The position numbers and the translations under genes were made by a program. Positions 6,791-10,214 of a stretch of 10,214 nt of DNA are shown in pieces. Numbering within the stretch: position 1 is the stretch's first letter; every line of letters starts with the position of its first letter. This stretch comes from JAHRAH01 sp051009015 (GTDB lineage: Bacteria; Pseudomonadota; Gammaproteobacteria; Tethybacterales; Persebacteraceae), in contig JBPCWZ010000151.1 in NCBI GenBank assembly GCA_051009015.1, positions 1-10,214 on the forward strand. Reading direction: 5' to 3'. The notes beneath the pieces were generated by a model, which did no database searches, was not told the DNA's origin, and was given only the letters and a program-made list of their open reading frames with translations.

Positions 6791-8065
6791 ATGACAACGC
6801 TGGCGATTATCGGCGCACAATGGGGCGACGAAGGAAAAGGCAAAATAGTGGATTGGCTGGCGGCAAATGCCGACCATGTCGCCCGTTTTCAGGGCGGGCA
6901 TAACGCGGGGCATACCATAGTTGTCGGCGGCGAAAAGACGACTTTGCATTTACTGCCTTCCGGAGTGCTGCATGCAAAGGCAAAGTGTTATATCGGCAAC
7001 GGCGTGGTGCTTTCGCTGCCTGCCCTTGCCGAGGAGATAAACCTGCTGCAAAAGCGCGGCATAGATTTGCGCGGGCGTTTGTTTGTCAGCGGCACGGCGG
7101 CTTTGGTTTTGCCCTATCACGAAGCACTTGACAGGGCAAGGGAAAGCGGCAAAAAAACAATAGGCACAACTTTGCGCGGCATAGGACCCGCGCACGAAGA
7201 CAAAGCCGGGCGGCGGGCGGTTCGCTTGTGCGATTGTTTTGGCGCGGCGGGCGAAGATTTGCTGCGCGACAATGCCAACTATTACAATCATCTCCTGTCG
7301 TATTACAACAACGACAAAATAGACGGCGATGCCATCTGGCAAAACGCCAAACAAATGGCGGAATATTTGCGCCCTTTTGTTTGCACCGACATTCCGCAAA
7401 AACTCGCGGCGGCAAGCGAAAGCGGCGAATCGGTATTACTGGAAGGCGCGCAGGGGGCGATGCTGGACATAGAACTCGGCACATACCCGTTTGCGACTTC
7501 GGCGCATTGTTCGGCGGCATATTCCGCCATCGGCTTGGGCGTGCAACTGTCGCCGCGCGTTGTGGCGGTGATTAAGGGCTATGCTACCCGCGTAGGGGGC
7601 GGACCTTTTCCGACCGAAGCGAAAGGCGCGGAAGGCGAAATGCTGGCAAAGGTGGGAATGGAGTTTGGCTCCACAACCGGTCGTGCGCGGCGGTGCGGCT
7701 GGCTGGATATTCCAATGTTGCGCGGTGCTTTGCGCGCCAACGGCTGCCGCGATTTGATAGTGACAAAACTGGATGTTTTTGACGCTTTGGCGGAGATAAA
7801 AATATGCATAGGATATCAAAGCCAAAACGGCACAAGCCCCGAAGCCCCGCCGGACAGCCGAATGCTGGCACAATGCCAACCTATCTATGAAACCCTGCCC
7901 GGCTGGAAAGGCGAAACCGCCGCCAACGCCGCAAGCGAAAACGCACTTCCCGCCAACGCCCGCCGTTTTTTGGCGCGCATAGAAGAACTAACCGGCGCAA
8001 AAATAACGGCAATCTCCACCGGACCCGACCGCCGCGCAATCATCCCCTTGTGCAAGTTATTTTAG
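6791..8065 (+). CDS. purA: Adenylosuccinate synthetase
   Basis: PurA joins IMP and aspartate using GTP, the first committed step to AMP. The 424-residue product is near the usual ~430. GAQWGDEGKGKIVD (8-21) holds catalytic Asp13, and GGHNAGHT (35-42) holds Asn38 and His41. EGAQGAMLD (218-226), KGYATRVGGGPFPTE (262-276), the aspartate loop STTGRARR with GWLD (294-305), TKLDVFD and STGPDR near the end are all present. Two normally constant stretches differ: TTGRGIGPAY reads TTLRGIGPAH (126-135), and the TSSN-x2-AG stretch reads TSAHCSAAY (236-244). All catalytic residues I can place are kept, so the enzyme is probably active. The start is preceded by an A-rich stretch without a Shine-Dalgarno sequence, 19 nt after hisZ. 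It converges on sdaA. Confidence 0.95.
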   Translation: MTTLAIIGAQWGDEGKGKIVDWLAANADHVARFQGGHNAGHTIVVGGEKTTLHLLPSGVLHAKAKCYIGNGVVLSLPALAEEINLLQKRGIDLRGRLFVSGTAALVLPYHEALDRARESGKKTIGTTLRGIGPAHEDKAGRRAVRLCDCFGAAGEDLLRDNANYYNHLLSYYNNDKIDGDAIWQNAKQMAEYLRPFVCTDIPQKLAAASESGESVLLEGAQGAMLDIELGTYPFATSAHCSAAYSAIGLGVQLSPRVVAVIKGYATRVGGGPFPTEAKGAEGEMLAKVGMEFGSTTGRARRCGWLDIPMLRGALRANGCRDLIVTKLDVFDALAEIKICIGYQSQNGTSPEAPPDSRMLAQCQPIYETLPGWKGETAANAASENALPANARRFLARIEELTGAKITAISTGPDRRAIIPLCKLF

Positions 8066-8067
8066 TT

Positions 8068-8118
8068 GTCATTATTCCCGCCCCTGTTTTCACAAGAGCG
8101 CGGAATTGAAAAAATGAC
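8068..8118. repeat. Decayed inverted repeat / possible bidirectional terminator between purA and sdaA
   Basis: The 56-nt convergent spacer begins with GTCATT (8068-8073) and ends with its complement AATGAC (8113-8118). Inside, ATTCCCGC (8074-8081) faces an imperfect partner GCGGAATT (8100-8107). The GTCATT-ATTCCCGC...GCGGAAT-ATGAC arrangement is the same outline as the repeat unit found at 9634-9656 and 9952-9975, with insertions and mismatches. It may be a decayed copy that now serves as a terminator for both genes. There is no long T tract on either side, so termination is inferred from position. Confidence 0.4.
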
Positions 8119-8121
8119 GGC

Positions 8122-9531
8122 TTAGCATTCCACAATATTTACCGGCACTTCCAGCACATTTGCCGCCAAGCCGCCGCGGGCGGTTTCTTTGTATTTGTCT
8201 TTCATATCCCGCCCCGTCTCGCGCATTGTCCGGATGACTTTGTCAAGCGATACAAAATGCGCGCCGTCTCCGGCAAGCGCCAAACGAACGGCATTGACCG
8301 CTTTGTTTGCGCCGACCGCATTTCTTTCTATGCATGGGATTTGCACCAAGCCGCCGATGGGGTCGCATGTCAAACCCAGATTATGCTCCATCGCTATTTC
8401 CGCCGCATTTTCCACTTGTTGCGGGCTCGCCCCCGATACTTCCGCCAGCCCCGCCGCCGCCATAGAACAAGCCGACCCTATCTCGCCCTGACAGCCGACT
8501 TCCGCGCCGCTGATGGATGCATTCATCTTGTAAAGCGCGCCTATCGCCGCCGCCGCCAGCAAAAAACGCACCACGCCGTCATCATCGGCGTCTTTGCAAT
8601 GACGCGCATAATAATGTAAAACAGCAGGCACAACACCCGCCGCGCCGTTTGTCGGCGCCGTTACCACCCGCCCGCCGGCGGCGTTTTCTTCATTGACGGC
8701 AATGGCGCAGGCGTTTATCCAATCCATTATCAACAGCGGATTATTATCATTCTTCTCCTGCTCGCGCAGGCGGCAAAAAAGTTGCGGCGCGCGCCGCTTT
8801 ACCTGCAACCCGCCGGGCAAAACACCTTCGGTTCTCGCGCCCCTGTCCACGCACTCCTGCATTACCCGCCAAATATCCAGCAACTTTTGGCGAATGTCAT
8901 TTTCATCGCGCATCGTCTTTTCGTTTGCCATCATTATGTCGCTTATCGGCATTCCGGTTTTTGCGCATATCGCCAGAAGTTCATTGCCGCTTGCGAAAGG
9001 ATAAGGCGGAGGCGGGCGCGAATCGCTTTTGATGATATCGCCGCCGCTCGCCGCCGATTCTTCATCAACAACAAACCCGCCGCCGACCGAATAAAACGCC
9101 CGCGTCATCACTTCCGCGCCGCTTTCGTCAAAAGCGCGAAAGATCATTCCATTGGGATGATAAGGCAAACTCTTGCGCTTGTGCAATATCAAATCTTCGC
9201 GCTCGTTATATTTGACGACATGCCGCCCCATCAGGCGCAGTTGTTTGCCTTCGCGGATGGCGGCCAGTTTGGCGGGAATGTTTTCCACATCCAACCCTTC
9301 GGGCGTTTCGCCAGCCAAGCCCAAAAGCACCGCCTTGGTAGAGCCATGCCCGCGCCCGGTCGCGCCCAAAGAGCCGTATAACTCGGCGCGCACCCGAACG
9401 CAAACCGGCAACAAGCCGCCCGCATCAAGCGCGGCAACAAACCGCCGCCCGGCTATCATCGGCCCCACAGTGTGCGAACTGGAAGGACCAATGCCAACCT
9501 TAAACAAATCAAAAACGCTAACCGAAGTCAT
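8122..9531 (-). CDS. sdaA: L-serine dehydratase (single-chain, iron-sulfur type)
   Basis: The enzyme deaminates L-serine to pyruvate and ammonia with a 4Fe-4S cluster. At 469 residues it is the fused alpha/beta form typical of proteobacteria. The N-terminal domain has SVFDLFKVGIGPSSSHTVGPM (GPSSSHT at 15-21). The C-terminal domain has the cluster cysteines C347 (EVGCQGEIGSACSM), C389 (LTCDPIGG) and C400 (QIPCIERNA). The protein ends in NIVEC, so Cys469 is the last residue. In the Legionella enzyme the terminal cysteine folds back onto the cluster as a tail-in-mouth inhibitor displaced by serine, and the same is expected here. The ATG is fixed by the conserved N-terminus. TATAAT lies 8 nt upstream without a Shine-Dalgarno sequence. 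No serine transporter gene is adjacent. Confidence 0.96.
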   Translation of the reverse strand: MTSVSVFDLFKVGIGPSSSHTVGPMIAGRRFVAALDAGGLLPVCVRVRAELYGSLGATGRGHGSTKAVLLGLAGETPEGLDVENIPAKLAAIREGKQLRLMGRHVVKYNEREDLILHKRKSLPYHPNGMIFRAFDESGAEVMTRAFYSVGGGFVVDEESAASGGDIIKSDSRPPPPYPFASGNELLAICAKTGMPISDIMMANEKTMRDENDIRQKLLDIWRVMQECVDRGARTEGVLPGGLQVKRRAPQLFCRLREQEKNDNNPLLIMDWINACAIAVNEENAAGGRVVTAPTNGAAGVVPAVLHYYARHCKDADDDGVVRFLLAAAAIGALYKMNASISGAEVGCQGEIGSACSMAAAGLAEVSGASPQQVENAAEIAMEHNLGLTCDPIGGLVQIPCIERNAVGANKAVNAVRLALAGDGAHFVSLDKVIRTMRETGRDMKDKYKETARGGLAANVLEVPVNIVEC

Positions 9532-9568
9532 CGCCGCTTATTATAAACGCCCATAACAACAAAACCGC
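9532..9568 (-). promoter_or_regulatory. sdaA promoter with -10 box close to the start codon
   Basis: On the minus strand a perfect TATAAT (9545 to 9540) is followed by AAGCGGCG and the sdaA ATG. The 8-nt gap equals that of manC. A transcript starting about 7 nt after the box would have almost no leader. The -35 region (9562-9568, minus strand GCGGTTT-like) is a poor match. The repeat array begins just beyond it at 9577. Confidence 0.4.
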
Positions 9569-9576
9569 CCCCGCCG

Positions 9577-9656
9577 CGTCATTCCCGCGAAAAACCCCGT
9601 CATTCCCGCCGCCCCCGTCATTCCCGCCTTTCCCGTCATTCCCGCGAAAGCGGGAA
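9577..9656 (+). repeat. Tandem run of truncated CGTCATTCCCGC units
   Basis: CGTCATTCCCGC occurs at 9577, 9598, 9616 and 9634, with spacings of 21, 18 and 18 nt. Only the last copy continues through GAAAGCGGGAA to form the full palindrome (9634-9656). The first three keep the left half and then diverge. The palindrome core resembles the dRS3-type repeat of Neisseria (ATTCCC-N8-GGGAAT), but similar units occur in many proteobacteria. The run lies directly upstream of the sdaA promoter. Confidence 0.85.
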
Positions 9657-9693
9657 CCTCCATACCATCGCCGCGAAGCGGCGCATTCTTAAA

Positions 9694-9706
9694 GCCCTGT
9701 AAGGGC
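9694..9706 (+). repeat. GCCCTGTAAGGGC hairpin unit, copy 1
   Basis: This is a perfect 5-bp stem (GCCCT/AGGGC) with a GTA loop, in the left arm of the element. It is flanked by AAA and GAAA. Confidence 0.8.
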
Positions 9707-9758
9707 GAAATGTTATAGCACAGGGCAACGCCATGTGAATCGGCATTATTATAAATAT

Positions 9759-9777
9759 AGCCCTGTAAGGGCGACAC
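9759..9777 (+). repeat. GCCCTGTAAGGGC hairpin unit, copy 2 (inner inverted pair, left)
   Basis: The core is at 9760-9772 with the longer flank AG...GACAC. All 19 bases are the exact reverse complement of 9815-9833. Confidence 0.8.
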
Positions 9778-9814
9778 AAAAAAACGGCGGCAATTGCCAA
9801 ACATCGCGGGAGGG

Positions 9815-9833
9815 GTGTCGCCCTTACAGGGCT
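9815..9833 (-). repeat. GCCCTGTAAGGGC hairpin unit, copy 3 (inner inverted pair, right)
   Basis: This is the same unit in reverse orientation (GCCCTTACAGGGC at 9820-9832). It pairs perfectly with 9759-9777 across a 37-nt A-rich spacer. Confidence 0.8.
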
Positions 9834-9854
9834 TTAATGAATTTGTTGCGCCAA

Positions 9855-9888
9855 CACAGGGCGGCGCGCTTTCGCGCTTTGCCCTGTG
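9855..9888. repeat. CACAGGGC/GCCCTGTG hairpin
   Basis: CACAGGGC (9855-9862) pairs with GCCCTGTG (9881-9888). Inside, GCGCG (9864-9868) pairs with CGCGC (9873-9877) around CTTT. The right half is also part of the right arm of the large inverted repeat. A related CACAGGGC lies at 9719-9726. Confidence 0.75.
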
Positions 9889-9900
9889 CTACAACATGCC

Positions 9901-9913
9901 GCCCTTACAGGGC
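9901..9913 (-). repeat. GCCCTGTAAGGGC hairpin unit, copy 4
   Basis: This reverse-orientation unit lies in the right arm and is followed by TTTTATAA. Orientation of the four copies from left to right is + + - -, symmetric about the element centre. Confidence 0.8.
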
Positions 9914-9975
9914 TTTTATAACGCGCCGCTATCGCGGCGATAGTTTGGGAGATTCCCGCTTTCGCGGGAATGACG

Positions 9976-10093
9976 AAAAGGGCGGGGGCGCAAAATGGCG
10001 GAAAATACGGCAACTTTCGCCAAAGTGCGGTATTGTTTATTTTGTTTTTTGGCGTGTTTTGTGGTAGTTTTGACAATGTAAGGAGAAAAAAGC
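9976..10093 (+). promoter_or_regulatory. accB upstream region with strong ribosome-binding site
   Basis: This 118-nt spacer between the repeat element and accB becomes T-rich from 10031. AAGGAG at 10080-10085 lies 8 nt before the GTG and is the only strong Shine-Dalgarno sequence among the starts in this window. TTGTTT (10042-10047) and TAGTTT (10065-10070) with a 17-nt spacer are a weak promoter candidate. TTGACA at 10070-10075 is too close to the start to be its -35. The ribosome site is well supported; the promoter is a guess. Confidence 0.5.
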
Positions 10094-10214
10094 GTGGATT
10101 TGCGAAAACTTAAGTCCATTCTGGAGTTATTTTCCGCGGCGGGCATCGCCGAGATGAAAATATCCAGCGGCGACGAAAAAATACATCTCATCCGCAATGC
10201 GCCGCCCGGCGCGG
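10094..10214 (+). CDS. accB: Biotin carboxyl carrier protein of acetyl-CoA carboxylase, N-terminal fragment
   Basis: The first 40 codons are present before the window ends. The protein starts (GTG)DLRKLKSILELFSAAGIAE and continues MKISSGDEKIHLIR. This matches the AccB N-terminal helix and strand (MDIRKIKKLIEL-type, then EISEGEESVRI-type) very well. AccB carries biotin between the carboxylase and transferase parts of acetyl-CoA carboxylase for fatty acid synthesis. The biotinyl-lysine domain lies outside the window. The GTG start is supported by AAGGAG 8 nt upstream. A following accC would be expected. A paralogous biotin carrier is the only realistic alternative. Confidence 0.9.
   Translation, partial: MDLRKLKSILELFSAAGIAEMKISSGDEKIHLIRNAPPGA

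Larger units (their letters stand above)
9634..9975. repeat. Nested palindromic intergenic element with ~95-bp inverted arms
   Basis: The reverse complement of 9634-9727 aligns by eye with 9880-9975 at roughly 11 differences, including two one-base gaps, over about 96 positions. From outside inward each arm holds the same modules: CGTCATTCCCGC palindrome, CGCCGC/GCGGCG hairpin (9669-9683 and 9924-9939), GCCCTGTAAGGGC hairpin, and GCACAGGGCA. Between the arms lie a second inverted pair (9759-9777 with 9815-9833, 19 bp perfect) and a hairpin at 9855-9888. It encodes no credible protein. It resembles a miniature mobile or REP/BIME/NIME-like mosaic; no transposase is nearby. It occupies most of the 562-bp gene-free region between sdaA and accB. 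Confidence 0.85.

Noticed and set aside
6791..8065. Possible phage PurZ (2-aminoadenylosuccinate synthetase) in place of PurA.
   Set aside because: The catalytic Asp13 that PurZ proteins lack is present, the context is chromosomal housekeeping, and the aspartate loop is intact.
9577..9656. Tandem repeats that could be taken for a short CRISPR array.
   Set aside because: Units are about 12 nt with 6-9 nt between them, there are no unique 30-nt spacers, and no cas gene is nearby.
9541..9804. A minus-strand open frame of 87 residues with repeated AGMTG.
   Set aside because: The repeats are just the translation of the CGTCATTCCCGC units; the palindromes explain the pattern and no other coding sign exists.
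10022..10031. AAAGTGCGGT followed by T-rich sequence, matching the Haemophilus DNA uptake core.
   Set aside because: I found only one copy in 10 kb and the base composition does not fit Pasteurellaceae, so chance is the better explanation.
10013..10050. ACTTT/AAAGT mini-hairpin followed downstream by T-rich sequence, as a terminator or attenuator ahead of accB.
   Set aside because: The stem is only five A/T-rich pairs and the T tract is not adjacent, so there is too little support.

Overview
The window looks like chromosomal core sequence from a Gram-negative proteobacterium, most likely of the gamma or beta class. It carries lipid A and Kdo genes (lpxK, kdsB), an outer-membrane barrel C-terminus, a YcaR-type gene between lpxK and kdsB, lipB-lipA, hisZ next to purA, a single-chain iron-sulfur serine dehydratase and the start of accB. 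Base composition is moderately GC-rich with a strong preference for codons of the GCC/GGC/CGC type. This produces long meaningless antisense open frames. No species-level call is possible. No plasmid, prophage or defence gene is visible.

Layout, left to right: (1) the 3' end of an outer-membrane beta-barrel protein (+), converging on manC (-) across a small hairpin terminator. (2) manC, bifunctional GDP-mannose enzyme (-), diverging from (3) a tight plus-strand run lpxK - trm112-like/ycaR - kdsB - lipB - lipA, with gaps of 2, 3 and 22 nt and a 4-nt lipB/lipA overlap. (4) After a 45-nt AT-rich gap, hisZ and purA (+). (5) purA converges on sdaA (-) across a 56-nt spacer holding a decayed inverted repeat. 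(6) A 562-bp gene-free region between divergent sdaA and accB, mostly filled by a nested palindromic repeat element. (7) The first 40 codons of accB (+), cut by the window end.

Functionally, lpxK (lipid A 4'-kinase) and kdsB (CMP-Kdo synthesis) supply the lipid A-Kdo core of lipopolysaccharide. manC supplies GDP-mannose for surface sugars. lipB and lipA make the lipoyl cofactor from octanoyl-ACP. hisZ and purA belong to histidine and AMP synthesis, sdaA deaminates serine to pyruvate, and accB carries biotin for malonyl-CoA synthesis.

The coding content is ordinary. The main non-gene signal is the repeat element at about 9577-9975. Its ~95-bp inverted arms each contain the same ordered set of small hairpins (ATTCCCGC-type, CGCCGC/GCGGCG, GCCCTGTAAGGGC, CACAGGGC). 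A second inverted pair is nested inside, and a tandem run of truncated half-units sits on one flank. Other points worth checking are -10-like boxes exactly 8 nt before the start codons of manC and sdaA (possible leaderless mRNAs), a run of eight G inside manC, and substitutions at normally constant positions of PurA. I see no convincing new multi-gene system.
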